Assembly: GCF_020667835.1 (NCBI RefSeq)
Contig: NZ_JAFMPR010000008.1
Coordinates: 62,001 to 126,000 of the forward strand
Length of the DNA: 64,000 bases
Source: Roseibaca sp. Y0-43
Lineage (GTDB): Bacteria > Pseudomonadota > Alphaproteobacteria > Rhodobacterales > Rhodobacteraceae
Reading direction: 5' to 3'
Below the pieces are notes generated by a model that saw nothing but the letters and a program-made list of their open reading frames with translations, had not been told where the DNA came from and did not search any database. Made by a program: the position numbers and the translations under genes. This document shows, one piece after another, positions 53,883-62,915 of this stretch (positions within the stretch are counted from its first letter, which is position 1; every line of letters begins with the position of its first letter).

Positions 53883-54760
53883 AGCAGGCTGTCGGGGATT
53901 TTCTGCTCTGCCGCCGTGTTGGCCCTGCGGAAGATCAGCGTCACCACGGTCGATGTCATGACGATGAAGAGCGAGTAGAGCGCCCCCACCGCGACGATGG
54001 ATTGCTGCTGATCGGCCGGGAAGGTCAGCACGATGATGGCAATCGCCAAGGGCGCGTTCTGGATACCCGTTTCCAGCGCCACCGTGCGCGCATTGCGCGG
54101 GTGCAGCCGCAACAGCTTGGCAAAGGCATAGCCGATGGAGATACCGAACACCCCAAGCATGACGGCGGCGAAATAGGTCGCTGCATCGGTCGTCATCAGG
54201 AACTGCCAGTTCCGCGGCACCCAGGAGATGGCGATGAAGGCGATGAAGAACACCGCCAGCACTGACCCGAAGAACTCTGTCACCGCGCCCACATTGGCGC
54301 TGATCTTGCGCAGGCCCATCCCGATGGCGACGGGCACGAGCAAGATGACGAGCGTCGTGATGATGTTCTCGCGCGGGATCTCGATATCCAGCGCGGTGGC
54401 ATAGACGACCAGCACGATGGGGATAAGGATGACGCCGAACACGGTCGAGGTGACGGTCATTAGCACCGACAGCGCCAGATTGCCCTTGGAGAAATAGGTG
54501 AAGATGTTGGACGTGGTGCCACCGGGCATACAGGCAACGATCAACAAGCCCAGCGCGATGGGTTCCGGCAGGCCAAGCCCCAGCGCCATCAGGAAGCCGA
54601 TCAACGGCATGAAGCCGTATTGCGACACAACGCCAATACCCAGACCGTAAGGGCGGCGCAGCGCGAACCAGAAATCGCGCGGCGTCAGCGATGCGCCCAT
54701 GCCCAGCATGATGACGAAGATCATCAGCGCCAGCAGCGTCTGCTCAAAAGCTCCGACCAT
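53879..54760 (-). CDS. Bile acid:sodium symporter family (BASS) protein
   Basis: The 293-residue protein has about nine hydrophobic helices and the BASS/SBF signature: MIFVIMLGMGASLTPRDF early and LLIVACMPGGTTSNIFTYFSKGN. Family members co-transport Na+ with organic anions such as bile acids, pantoate or pyruvate. The substrate is unknown. The gene ends 4 bp into the LysR regulator and begins 4 bp after the fadD stop, so it may be co-transcribed with fadD. Confidence 0.88.
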   Translation of the reverse strand: MVGAFEQTLLALMIFVIMLGMGASLTPRDFWFALRRPYGLGIGVVSQYGFMPLIGFLMALGLGLPEPIALGLLIVACMPGGTTSNIFTYFSKGNLALSVLMTVTSTVFGVILIPIVLVVYATALDIEIPRENIITTLVILLVPVAIGMGLRKISANVGAVTEFFGSVLAVFFIAFIAISWVPRNWQFLMTTDAATYFAAVMLGVFGISIGYAFAKLLRLHPRNARTVALETGIQNAPLAIAIIVLTFPADQQQSIVAVGALYSLFIVMTSTVVTLIFRRANTAAEQKIPDSLL

Positions 54761-54764
54761 ATGC

Positions 54765-56489
54765 TCAGCCCCCCTGCCCGGTTTGCGCGGTCTCTTCGGC
54801 GCGCAGGTCTTTACGAAGGATCTTGCCGACATTCGATTTCGGCAGGCTGTCGCGGAACTCCACCAGCTTGGGCACCTTGTAGGCGGTCAGATGCGCCTTG
54901 CAATGGCTGCGGATGTCTGAGGCGCTGAGGCTTTTGTCCTTCAGCACGACAAAGGCTTTCACGGCCTCGCCCGTCTCAGCGCTCGGCACACCGATCACGG
55001 CGCATTCCAGAATGCCGGGGTGGGCGGCCAGGCAATCCTCGACCTCGTTTGGATAGACGTTGAAGCCCGACACCACGACCATGTCTTTCTTGCGGTCCAC
55101 GATGTAGAAATAGCCGTCTTGGTCCATGACCCCGATATCGCCGGTCAGGAACCAGCCGTCTTGCAGCACCTTGGCGGTTTCCTCGGGGTTGCGCCAATAG
55201 CCGGCCATCACCTGCGGCCCCTTGGCGGCGATCTCTCCGCGCTCGCCGATGGCGACGGGTTGGCCCGCATCGTCCAGACAGGCCAGATGCGTGGAGGGCA
55301 CCGGCACCCCGATGGACCCGTCGCGCGTCTTTCCCAAGGGGTTGAAGGCCAGCACCGGCGCGGTTTCGGTCAGGCCGAACCCTTGCAGCAGCGGCTTGCC
55401 CGTCACCTCTTCCCAGCGTTTGGCCACGGGCGTTTGCAGCGCCATGCCACCGGCAGAGGCCAGTTTCAGATATTTCGGCGGGTTGTCCAGAAACCACGCT
55501 TCGTTCGACAGACCGTTGAACAGCGTGTTCACCCCGCTCATCCAGGTGATCTTGTAATTCTCGAAGGCGCGTTTCAGGTTCGTCAGCGGGCGCGGGTTCG
55601 GGATCAGCACATTGCGCGCGCCCAGCCAGTAAAAGGCCAGCAGGTTCACGGTAAAGGCGAAGATGTGATACATCGGCAGCGCCGTCAGCGCCACCTCGCG
55701 CCCGCGCTCGAAGGCCGGGATCATTTCCAGCGACTGCTCCATGTTCACGATCAGATTGCCATGGGTCAGCATCGCGCCCTTGGCCACGCCGGTGGTGCCG
55801 CCGGTATATTGCAGACAGGCCAGATCCTCGGGGCCCACGTCTTGCGAGTAGCGCGCCACTTCCAGCCGGTCTTGGCCCATATGCGCACGCCCCGCGCGAA
55901 TGGCATCGGGCAGGCGGATATGCGCGACCTCTATCGGCTTGACCGAGCGGTCCCAGTGCTTTTGCACCAGCCCGATAATCCCGCGCGGCAGCGACGGCAG
56001 GAATTCGGCCACGCGGGTGACGATGATATTCGGGATCGGATGGCCGCGCGTCGCCGCCGCGATCTTGTCGGCGAACATATCCGCGATAACAAGCGCATGG
56101 GGTTCGGCATCGGTGAACTGGCGGGCCATTTCCTCGGCGGTGTAAAGCGGGTTCACGTTGACCAGCACGCAACCCGCCTTGAACACGCCAAAGGCCGCTA
56201 TGGGAAATGACAGCCCGTTGGGCACTTGCAGCGCGACGCGGTCGCCCGCGTTCAGCCCCGCCACCTCGCGCAGGTAGACGGCGAAAGCGTCCGACATCTC
56301 GTCGACCTGGGCAAAGCTGAGCGTGCCGTTCATCCCGTTGGGCATACAGGCCGTGAAGGCGGGCGCGGTGCCATAGGTGTCAGCGGCAGAGCGCACCAGC
56401 TCGCCCAAGTTGCGATAAGCGACCGCGTCGATATCCGGTCGCGTGCTTGCGCCATAAAACGCAAGCCAAGGCCTGTTACTGTCCAACAT
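54765..56489 (-). CDS. fadD: Long-chain-fatty-acid-CoA ligase
   Basis: The 574-residue AMP-forming ligase activates fatty acids for beta-oxidation. The P-loop YTGGTTGVAKGAML, the segment LLQGFGLTETAPVLAFNP, GWFLTGDIG and the C-terminal lysine in KSNVGKILRK are clear. A strong GGGAGGAATTG ribosome site precedes the ATG at 56489. The downstream BASS gene is 4 bp away. Confidence 0.93.
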   Translation of the reverse strand: MLDSNRPWLAFYGASTRPDIDAVAYRNLGELVRSAADTYGTAPAFTACMPNGMNGTLSFAQVDEMSDAFAVYLREVAGLNAGDRVALQVPNGLSFPIAAFGVFKAGCVLVNVNPLYTAEEMARQFTDAEPHALVIADMFADKIAAATRGHPIPNIIVTRVAEFLPSLPRGIIGLVQKHWDRSVKPIEVAHIRLPDAIRAGRAHMGQDRLEVARYSQDVGPEDLACLQYTGGTTGVAKGAMLTHGNLIVNMEQSLEMIPAFERGREVALTALPMYHIFAFTVNLLAFYWLGARNVLIPNPRPLTNLKRAFENYKITWMSGVNTLFNGLSNEAWFLDNPPKYLKLASAGGMALQTPVAKRWEEVTGKPLLQGFGLTETAPVLAFNPLGKTRDGSIGVPVPSTHLACLDDAGQPVAIGERGEIAAKGPQVMAGYWRNPEETAKVLQDGWFLTGDIGVMDQDGYFYIVDRKKDMVVVSGFNVYPNEVEDCLAAHPGILECAVIGVPSAETGEAVKAFVVLKDKSLSASDIRSHCKAHLTAYKVPKLVEFRDSLPKSNVGKILRKDLRAEETAQTGQGG

Positions 56490-56803
56490 CAATTCCTCCC
56501 TGCCCGCGGCCGATGGCCGGGGCTAGAGAGCAGAATGATGGCTGGGCGACAAAGCCGTCAAGGCGTTTGTCGCGCACGGCCCCGGTGACGACGCAACGTC
56601 AGGGCAAACCCCGCTCGTGCGAGATCATCCATGGACGCTTGGTCGGAAAGCTTTTGGACCCGTCGGGGCGATAGAGCGTCTTGCTGTTCTTCTTCGCGCC
56701 ACCGCACCGGCGGCGCAAAGCTTGCTGACAGGGTGCACCTGCCCTATCTGGTCCCGCAGTCCCGCATCACCGGGCGTTCGCAGATACCAAGAGCAGAGGT
56801 TAC
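56490..56803. other. Gene-free stretch between fadD and the cupin gene
   Basis: About 314 bp separate the divergent start codons of fadD and the cupin gene. I see no credible small gene. It should contain both promoters. Visible structure is limited to a GC-rich inverted repeat near 56697-56716 and a short AGGGTGCACCT palindrome near 56730-56740. I looked for an RpoE-like TGATCC/TAA promoter for the cupin gene and did not find one. Confidence 0.4.
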
Positions 56804-57475
56804 ATGCACCTGAATGCAGATTTCAGCCAGCGCGCGCTTGTGCGCTATGACGAAAGCGACTGGGTGGCATCGCCCATGCCGGGGGTCCGGCGGCGGATGC
56901 TCGACCGCATCGGCGGCGAGGTGGCGCGCGCGACCAGTATCGTGCAGTTCGACCCCGGCAGCGCGTTCTCGGCGCATACCCATGACGGGGGCGAGGAATA
57001 CCTTGTCCTCGACGGCACGTTTCAGGACGAGGATGGCGATTTCCCGACCGGGTTCTATGTGCGCAACCCGCCCACCTCGTCGCATACGCCAGCGGCCAGC
57101 GCGGGTGCGACGATCCTTGTGAAACTGCACCAGTTCGACCCAGACGACCGCACGCTGGTGCAGATCGACAGCCAAAAGGCGGATTGGGCGAAACGCGCGC
57201 AAGGGGTGGAACATCTGGCGCTGCACAGCGACCCGCGCGAAACCGTGGCGCTGGAGCATTGGGCACCGGGGGTGACGCGTAGCCTTGACGCCACGGGCGG
57301 GCTGGAAGTGTTCATGGTCGCGGGCGCGCTGTCGGACGGTACCGACACGCTGACCCGCTGGGATTGGTTGCGCCTGCCTGTCGGGTCCGAGTTTCACGCC
57401 ACCGCCGGCCCGGAGGGCGCGCGGATCTGGATCAAATCGGGCCATCTGCGCGATGTGATCGGGCGGGCGGCGTGA
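56804..57475 (+). CDS. ChrR-like cupin protein
   Basis: The 223-residue protein resembles the cupin part of the Rhodobacter anti-sigma factor ChrR. The residues HTHDGGEE (His58, His60, Glu64) and His94 in SSHTP fit the metal-binding set of that fold, and a second cupin-like half follows (HWAPGVTRSLDATGG). It lacks the N-terminal zinc-binding anti-sigma domain. It therefore probably senses or binds something, or acts as an enzyme, rather than sequestering a sigma factor. A GAGG ribosome site precedes the ATG. The FAD gene overlaps its stop (GTGA). Confidence 0.82.
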   Translation: MHLNADFSQRALVRYDESDWVASPMPGVRRRMLDRIGGEVARATSIVQFDPGSAFSAHTHDGGEEYLVLDGTFQDEDGDFPTGFYVRNPPTSSHTPAASAGATILVKLHQFDPDDRTLVQIDSQKADWAKRAQGVEHLALHSDPRETVALEHWAPGVTRSLDATGGLEVFMVAGALSDGTDTLTRWDWLRLPVGSEFHATAGPEGARIWIKSGHLRDVIGRAA

Positions 57476-58473
57476 ACCACGACACCCATGTCTGCATCAT
57501 CGGCGCGGGCCTGTCGGGCCTTGCGTTGGCCAACGGCTTGCGCGCCAAGGGCTGCGCCGTCACCCTGCTGGAAGCGCGCGACCGTCCCGGCGGGCGGGTC
57601 TTGTCGCAGGACGGCTTCGACCTTGGCCCGTCCTGGATCTGGCCGCATAACCGGCGAATGCTGGCGCTTCTGGACCAGCTGGGGCTGCGCAGCTTCGCGC
57701 AATACACGCAAGGCCGGCTGGTGTTCGAGGACGCCACCGGCGCGATCCGTCGCGACCTGGACTTCGCCACGATGGGCGGCGCGCTGCGTGTGGGGGGCGG
57801 GCTGGCGCAGGTGACAGGCGCGCTGGCAGACAAGCTTGGCGACGCGCTGCGGCTGTCCTGCCCTGTCCAACAGATTTCCGAAGACGCCCATGGCGTGACA
57901 GTCACGTTGCGCAACCAAAGCCTGCGGGCAAGTCAGGTCGTCCTTGCGCTGCCGCCGCGCCTTGCCGCCGGTCTGGGCCTGACTATGCCCGATATACCCA
58001 CATGGATGGCCGGACAGGCAAAGCTGGTTGCGACCTACCCGACCCCGTTCTGGCGCGCGCAGGGCTTCAATGGCGATGCCATCTCGCATCTTGGCCCCTT
58101 GGCAGAGATCCATGACGCCTCCCCGGTCGATGGGCGCGAAGGCGCGCTGTTCGGTTTCGCCCGTCCCGGCGCGGCACGGGCAGAAGGGTTTCGCGATGCC
58201 GCGATCGCGCAACTTGCGCGCCTCTTCGGGCCAGAGGCCGCGCAGCCCACGCGGGTGATGCTGAAAGACTGGAGCACGGACAGCGCCACCGCAACGCCTG
58301 CCGACCTTGTCCCGCCTGCGGGACACCCGCATTACCGGCCCATCGCGCCCACCCGCCGCGTGATCTTTGCCGGGACAGAGGCCGCGCCACAGGATGGCGG
58401 CTTTCTGGAAGGCGCACTATGCGCGGCTGACGCGGCCCTAGGCGCGTTGGAACGTATCCTGCACCCGATTTGA
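57472..58473 (+). CDS. FAD-dependent amine-oxidase-like oxidoreductase
   Basis: The 333-residue flavoprotein starts with the ADP-binding motif CIIGAGLSGLALANGL and the following LLEARDRPGGR, the monoamine oxidase/protoporphyrinogen oxidase-like signature. A C-terminal IFAGTEAAPQDGGFLEGAL FAD segment is also present. The start is a GTG overlapping the cupin stop. The substrate is unknown. A flavin amine oxidase next to a ChrR-like cupin recalls, from memory, a singlet-oxygen (RpoE-ChrR) regulon locus in Rhodobacter sphaeroides. Confidence 0.82.
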   Translation: MNHDTHVCIIGAGLSGLALANGLRAKGCAVTLLEARDRPGGRVLSQDGFDLGPSWIWPHNRRMLALLDQLGLRSFAQYTQGRLVFEDATGAIRRDLDFATMGGALRVGGGLAQVTGALADKLGDALRLSCPVQQISEDAHGVTVTLRNQSLRASQVVLALPPRLAAGLGLTMPDIPTWMAGQAKLVATYPTPFWRAQGFNGDAISHLGPLAEIHDASPVDGREGALFGFARPGAARAEGFRDAAIAQLARLFGPEAAQPTRVMLKDWSTDSATATPADLVPPAGHPHYRPIAPTRRVIFAGTEAAPQDGGFLEGALCAADAALGALERILHPI

Positions 58474-58486
58474 CAGGCCGCCCCGG

Positions 58487-59725
58487 CTACAGCCACGCCG
58501 TGGCAAAGAGCGCAAGGCTGGTCAGAACCCCCATCACGGGCACGACCAGCGGCACGGTGAAATGCCCGGCACCCCCCTCGCCCCGCCATTTCAGCCGGAT
58601 CAGCGCCACGTTGACCACAAGGAACACCAGCAGCACGATCTGCGAGGTGCGTTCCGCGAGCGCGGCAATCGGCACCGCCAGCGCCAGCCCGAGGATCAGG
58701 CAGGCAACCAGCAGCGTGGCCACAACCGGCGTCTGCGTGCGCGTCGAAACACGCGCAAGGACCGGCGGCAGATGTCCCTGATCCGCCAAACCGAACAACA
58801 CCCGCGACGCCATGATCATCTGGATCAGCACGCCATTCACGGTGGCCACGATAGCGATGATCGCGAACCCCTGACGAACCGGTTCTGGCGCGGTCTGGAA
58901 CACCAATGACAACGGCGCGGCAGAAGCTGCAAGCTCATTCACCGGGACAGCCACCAGAACGGCGGCGGTGGTCACGATGTAAAGCAGGCTTGCAACCACA
59001 AGCGTCAGCACGATGGCGCGCGGGATGGTCCTGACCGGATCTTTGACCTCTTCGGCCACATTGGCCATATCCTCGAAGCCGATAAAGGCGAAGAAGGCCA
59101 GCAGGGACGCGGCCCCGATCCCCGACCAATGCGCCCCGGTCAGTGGCGGCACCATTTCGGACAGGCTGGCCCCCAAGGGAGGGGCCAAGCCAAAGCCCCA
59201 TGCGGACAAGAACACCAGCCCGCCGATTTCGATGACCGTGATGATCGCGGCCACCGTGATCGACTGGGTGATGCCCCAGATGGCGATCAGCGCCATGATG
59301 CCGACAATCGCCACCGTCAGCACCGCCTGCGGCGCGGCGATCAGGCCTTGCAGGTAAGAGGCCGCGCCGATCACCACCGCCGCCGCCGACACCATGCCCG
59401 ACACTGCCACCGCCAACCCGACCGCGACCGCCAAGCGACCAGAGCGGAAGCCGGCCTCGACATAAGCCGCCTCTCCTGCGCTGACGGGGTAGCGCGTGGC
59501 CAGTTCGGCATAGGAAAAAGCGGTGAAGGCCACGACGATGGCCGCAAGCAGGAAAGAGACCGGCGCGTACGCCCCGGCCTGCGCCGCCGTGGTGCCCACC
59601 AGCACATAGATGCCCGCGCCCACGGTCACGCCCAGCCCGTAAAGCGTCAACAGGCCTGTGCCCAGCGAGCGGCGCAGTTTTCCCGCGCCCCCCGAAGTAT
59701 CCGATTGTAGCCGTGTCACGGGCAT
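58487..59725 (-). CDS. APC superfamily amino-acid permease
   Basis: The 412-residue protein has about twelve helices and the APC signature TLYGLGVTVGAGIYVLVGTTAAQAGAYAPVSF near the N-terminus, plus GFEDMANVAEEVKDPVRTIPRAI. It should exchange or import amino acids or amines. The start at 59725 follows a short polar region. It stands 14 bp beyond the 3' end of the FAD gene (convergent) and 49 bp downstream of dctM. Confidence 0.88.
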   Translation of the reverse strand: MPVTRLQSDTSGGAGKLRRSLGTGLLTLYGLGVTVGAGIYVLVGTTAAQAGAYAPVSFLLAAIVVAFTAFSYAELATRYPVSAGEAAYVEAGFRSGRLAVAVGLAVAVSGMVSAAAVVIGAASYLQGLIAAPQAVLTVAIVGIMALIAIWGITQSITVAAIITVIEIGGLVFLSAWGFGLAPPLGASLSEMVPPLTGAHWSGIGAASLLAFFAFIGFEDMANVAEEVKDPVRTIPRAIVLTLVVASLLYIVTTAAVLVAVPVNELAASAAPLSLVFQTAPEPVRQGFAIIAIVATVNGVLIQMIMASRVLFGLADQGHLPPVLARVSTRTQTPVVATLLVACLILGLALAVPIAALAERTSQIVLLVFLVVNVALIRLKWRGEGGAGHFTVPLVVPVMGVLTSLALFATAWL

Positions 59726-59774
59726 TGACGCGCGATCCTTGAACCGAGACCCACCCTCGACAGGCCGGAGCGGT

Positions 59775-61058
59775 CTAGAGAAGCGAGGGCAGGAACATAA
59801 CAAGCCCTTCGGAATAGGTAAGCAACAGCAAAACCGCCAGAAGCGCGGCGAGCAGCGGAATGACCTCTCGGACGAAATCCAGCAAGCGCACTTTCAGGAT
59901 AGAGCAGACGGTGAACATCATCGACCCGAATGGTGGCGTGATCCCTCCGATCATGATGTTGACGATCACGATTACCCCGAAATGCACCGGGTTGATGCCC
60001 AAATTCAGCACCGCCGGCAATAAAAGCGGGGTCAGGATAATCATCGCCGCGCCACCCTCGATGAACATGCCAACCGCCAGCAAAAGAAGGTTGATGAACA
60101 GCAGCAGCATGAATTTGCTGTCCGTCAGGTCGATCAGCGCAGAGGCAATGCTTTGCGGGATGCGTTCAAGCGTCATGTAATAGCCGAAGAGCAAGGCCCC
60201 GATGATGATGAACATCACGGTGCTCGTGCCTTGCACCGTCTCTCGCAGGATCGGGCCGACATGTTTCAGCTTCAGTTCCTTGTAGACGAAAAAGCCGATC
60301 AGCGCGCAGAGCAGAACCGCGACGGCCCCCGCTTCGGTCGGTGTGAACAGCCCGAAGCGCATACCAAGGATGACGCCGAAAGGGATCAGCAGCGCCGGAA
60401 TGGCTTTCAGGAAATAGCTGAACCGTTCCGCAGCACTTGCCGGTTCCGAACGCGAGGGTTTGTAGTCGCGCCGCTTCGCGATGATCGCGATGGTTATCAT
60501 CAGCGCCAGCGCCATCAGCAACGCGGGAACATACCCGGCTATGAACATGCTGTGCACCGACACATTGGCCAGAAGCGCAAAGATGATCAGGTTGATCCCC
60601 GGCGGGATCACCGGGCTGATACAGGACGAAGCGGCCGTCACCGCGGCGGTAAAGGGCAAATCATAGCCGCGCTTGGTCATTTCCGGGGCAAGGATCTTGG
60701 ACTGCATCGCGGCATCGGCATTCGCAGAGCCAGAGATGCCGCCCATCATGGTGCTGAGGATGACATTGACCTGCGCCAAACCGCCGGTTTTGTGCCCGAT
60801 CAGCGAATCCGCAAAGCCCAGCAAACTGCGGCTGATACCAGAAAAGTTCATCACCGAGCCGACCATGATGAAAAACGGAATCGCCAACAGAGGAAAGGCT
60901 TCGGCAGAAGTGATGAAGCGCTGCATCACCAGCGCGATGGGCAGCGTGGTGTTGATGAAGAGGAAATAGACCAGCGCCGAGGCGATCAATGAAAACGCAA
61001 CCGGGATGTTCAACAGGAACATCACGAACAGCAGCACCATGGGAAGGTAGTCCAGCAT
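59775..61058 (-). CDS. dctM: TRAP transporter large permease DctM
   Basis: The 427-residue membrane protein has about twelve helices and the DctM pattern, including VNVILSTMMGGISGSANADAAMQSKIL and FINLLLLAVGMFIEGGAAMIIL. It forms the Na+-driven channel of a TRAP importer. It follows dctQ after 6 bp. The substrate is set by the DctP protein and remains unknown. Confidence 0.93.
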   Translation of the reverse strand: MLDYLPMVLLFVMFLLNIPVAFSLIASALVYFLFINTTLPIALVMQRFITSAEAFPLLAIPFFIMVGSVMNFSGISRSLLGFADSLIGHKTGGLAQVNVILSTMMGGISGSANADAAMQSKILAPEMTKRGYDLPFTAAVTAASSCISPVIPPGINLIIFALLANVSVHSMFIAGYVPALLMALALMITIAIIAKRRDYKPSRSEPASAAERFSYFLKAIPALLIPFGVILGMRFGLFTPTEAGAVAVLLCALIGFFVYKELKLKHVGPILRETVQGTSTVMFIIIGALLFGYYMTLERIPQSIASALIDLTDSKFMLLLFINLLLLAVGMFIEGGAAMIILTPLLLPAVLNLGINPVHFGVIVIVNIMIGGITPPFGSMMFTVCSILKVRLLDFVREVIPLLAALLAVLLLLTYSEGLVMFLPSLL

Positions 61059-61064
61059 CGCGCG

Positions 61065-61541
61065 TTACCCCTGTCCGCCCGCAGCGCCGCGCATCTGCGC
61101 GATGTCACGCAGGATGAAACGGATCGTATGCAGCGCCATCAGGCCGAAACACAGCACCAACACGATATTTACCCAGAAATAGGATACCCCCATCACCGGC
61201 GTCGTCTTGTTGGACAGCATGGTGTATTCGTAGCTCAGATAGGCCAGAAGCCCGTTCAGCCCCAGCAAGAACACCAGGATCGCCAGGTTGAACGGCCCGA
61301 CGACCCGCTTGGGCAGAATGGACAAGATCGCATCGACACCCATATGCAGCCCGTGCTTGTAGCACGATGAAATCCCCAGATAGACCGCCCAGATGAAACA
61401 CAGAACGGCAAGTTCCTGCCCCCATGGCATGACAAAGCCGAACCCGTAGCGCAGCACCACATTGATAATCACCAAAATGACTGTGACGCTGATAGCGATC
61501 GACGCAAGGATTTCTTCCAGATTCCTGATGATGGCGATCAT
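61065..61541 (-). CDS. dctQ: TRAP transporter small permease DctQ
   Basis: The 158-residue protein has four hydrophobic helices and the DctQ-like FVMPWGQELAVLCFIWAVYLGISSCYKHGLHM segment. I chose the ATG at 61541; a GTG one codon earlier is an alternative. It lies between dctP and dctM, with an intercistronic hairpin upstream. Confidence 0.9.
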   Translation of the reverse strand: MIAIIRNLEEILASIAISVTVILVIINVVLRYGFGFVMPWGQELAVLCFIWAVYLGISSCYKHGLHMGVDAILSILPKRVVGPFNLAILVFLLGLNGLLAYLSYEYTMLSNKTTPVMGVSYFWVNIVLVLCFGLMALHTIRFILRDIAQMRGAAGGQG

Positions 61542-61570
61542 CACTGTCTCATGTCTTGTCTAAAGCGGCA

Positions 61571-61601
61571 CGCAGCCCGGCACAGGCGTGGCCGGGCTGC
61601 G
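61571..61601 (-). terminator. Hairpin between dctP and dctQ
   Basis: A perfect 11-bp stem CGCAGCCCGGC / GCCGGGCTGCG with a 9-base loop lies in the dctP-dctQ gap, 12 bp after the dctP stop. It probably lowers expression of the membrane subunits relative to the binding protein. No U-run follows in the transcript. Confidence 0.6.
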
Positions 61602-61613
61602 CATGGGGCAAGA

Positions 61614-62597
61614 TCAGTTGCCCCGGATCTTTTCAAGTTCCGCCCCGATAACGGCGCGAATATCGTCATCCCATGCCGGGAATTCGGTGTAGACGCTGGC
61701 CGTAAGCTCGCTGAAGGCGGCGGTATCGGCTTCGACAAAGGTCACACCCTCGGCTTCAAGCAGGGCGCGATATTCCTCGTCAAGCTTGATCAGGTTCTCG
61801 GTGTTCGAAATCGCCCCGGCGGCAAATTCCTCGTCCACGATCGCCTGCTGCTCGGGCGTCATCTGGTCCCAGACAGACGGCGAGATGTAGATGCCCACGC
61901 TGCCAAGGAAGTGCTTCGTCATCGACATGACATTGGCGACTTCATAGATCTTGGTCGAATACATGGTCAGGATCGAGCCTTCCAACCCTTCCACGACGCC
62001 CTGCTGAACCCCGGAATAGGTTTCAGTGAAGGGGATCGCCTGCGGAGATGCCCCCATCGCCGCCAACGTGCTGATGAAGATCTGGCTACCCGGCACCCGG
62101 ATTTTCATGCCTTCAAGGTCGGCAGGCGTGACGATGGGTTTGTTCGTGATCATGTGGCGGAAGCCGAACATGTAATCGGCATTGATGATCTTGATGCCCT
62201 GCTCTTCGGCCTGTGCGGTCAGATCGGCGACCAGGTCGGTGTCCATCATCGCGAGGTATTCATCATAGCTGTCATACAGCATCGGGCCGGCCAAGGCGCC
62301 GAAATTCGGGACGTAATCGCCGACATAGGTCAGGTCTTCAACCGCGATCCAGTTCGCGCCGTTGACGACCTGCTCGAGGTTGTCCTTGTAGGTCGGCAAC
62401 TGGCCACCCGGAAAGACCTGAATATCGACATCGCCATTGGTGCGTTCGCGAATTCGGTCGGTAACCTTGATGAGCTCTTGCGTCAGAAGTTCCGTTTCCT
62501 GAAAGATCAAGCTCATGTTGATCTGGATTTCATTGGCGGCAGCCCCCTGCACACCAAGCACCGCCGCGAAGGTCGCAGCTGTAAGTCGTTTCATCAT
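61614..62597 (-). CDS. dctP: TRAP transporter periplasmic binding protein DctP
   Basis: The 327-residue protein has a signal peptide (MMKRLTAATFAAVLGVQGAAA) and the DctP family pattern: VFPGGQLPTYKDNLEQVVNGA, EGMKIRVPGSQIFISTLAAMGASPQAIPFTE and QQGVVEGLEGSI. The conserved Arg in KIRVPGS is expected to bind the substrate carboxylate. A GAGG ribosome site lies 8 bp before the first of two ATGs. Upstream is the GMC oxidoreductase on the same strand. Confidence 0.93.
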   Translation of the reverse strand: MMKRLTAATFAAVLGVQGAAANEIQINMSLIFQETELLTQELIKVTDRIRERTNGDVDIQVFPGGQLPTYKDNLEQVVNGANWIAVEDLTYVGDYVPNFGALAGPMLYDSYDEYLAMMDTDLVADLTAQAEEQGIKIINADYMFGFRHMITNKPIVTPADLEGMKIRVPGSQIFISTLAAMGASPQAIPFTETYSGVQQGVVEGLEGSILTMYSTKIYEVANVMSMTKHFLGSVGIYISPSVWDQMTPEQQAIVDEEFAAGAISNTENLIKLDEEYRALLEAEGVTFVEADTAAFSELTASVYTEFPAWDDDIRAVIGAELEKIRGN

Positions 62598-62915
62598 CTG
62601 GGTTTCCTCTCTGTCTTGGCACGGGCCGCCTACCATAGGGCAACCGATCCGCGATGCTGACCGGGCAACTGAAACAGGCGCGCCGGTCGTCATGGCTTTT
62701 TAATAATGGTCGTCATTGTGCGCAGAGGGGTCTGCATCCTGACCGAACCAGACGGATGAACGCGGCATAAGCTGCATTTCCATCGCTTCCTCAGCGCCCT
62801 CTTCCTCCCAAGGCTGAGTTTCGAAGAAATTGCACCGATGCGCAAGACGCAACTGGACCGTTTCCGTGAGGGAACAGCGGAGTGCAGGGCACCACAGCCA
62901 ATGCCAGCGACGGGC
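62598..62915. other. Gene-free stretch between the GMC oxidoreductase and dctP
   Basis: This 318-bp gap (both flanking genes minus strand) has no credible gene. It should contain the dctP promoter. The AT-rich TTTTTAATAATGG at about 62697-62709 and the short inverted repeat AATGGTCGTCATT at 62705-62717 are the only structure I could point to as a possible operator. Confidence 0.4.
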
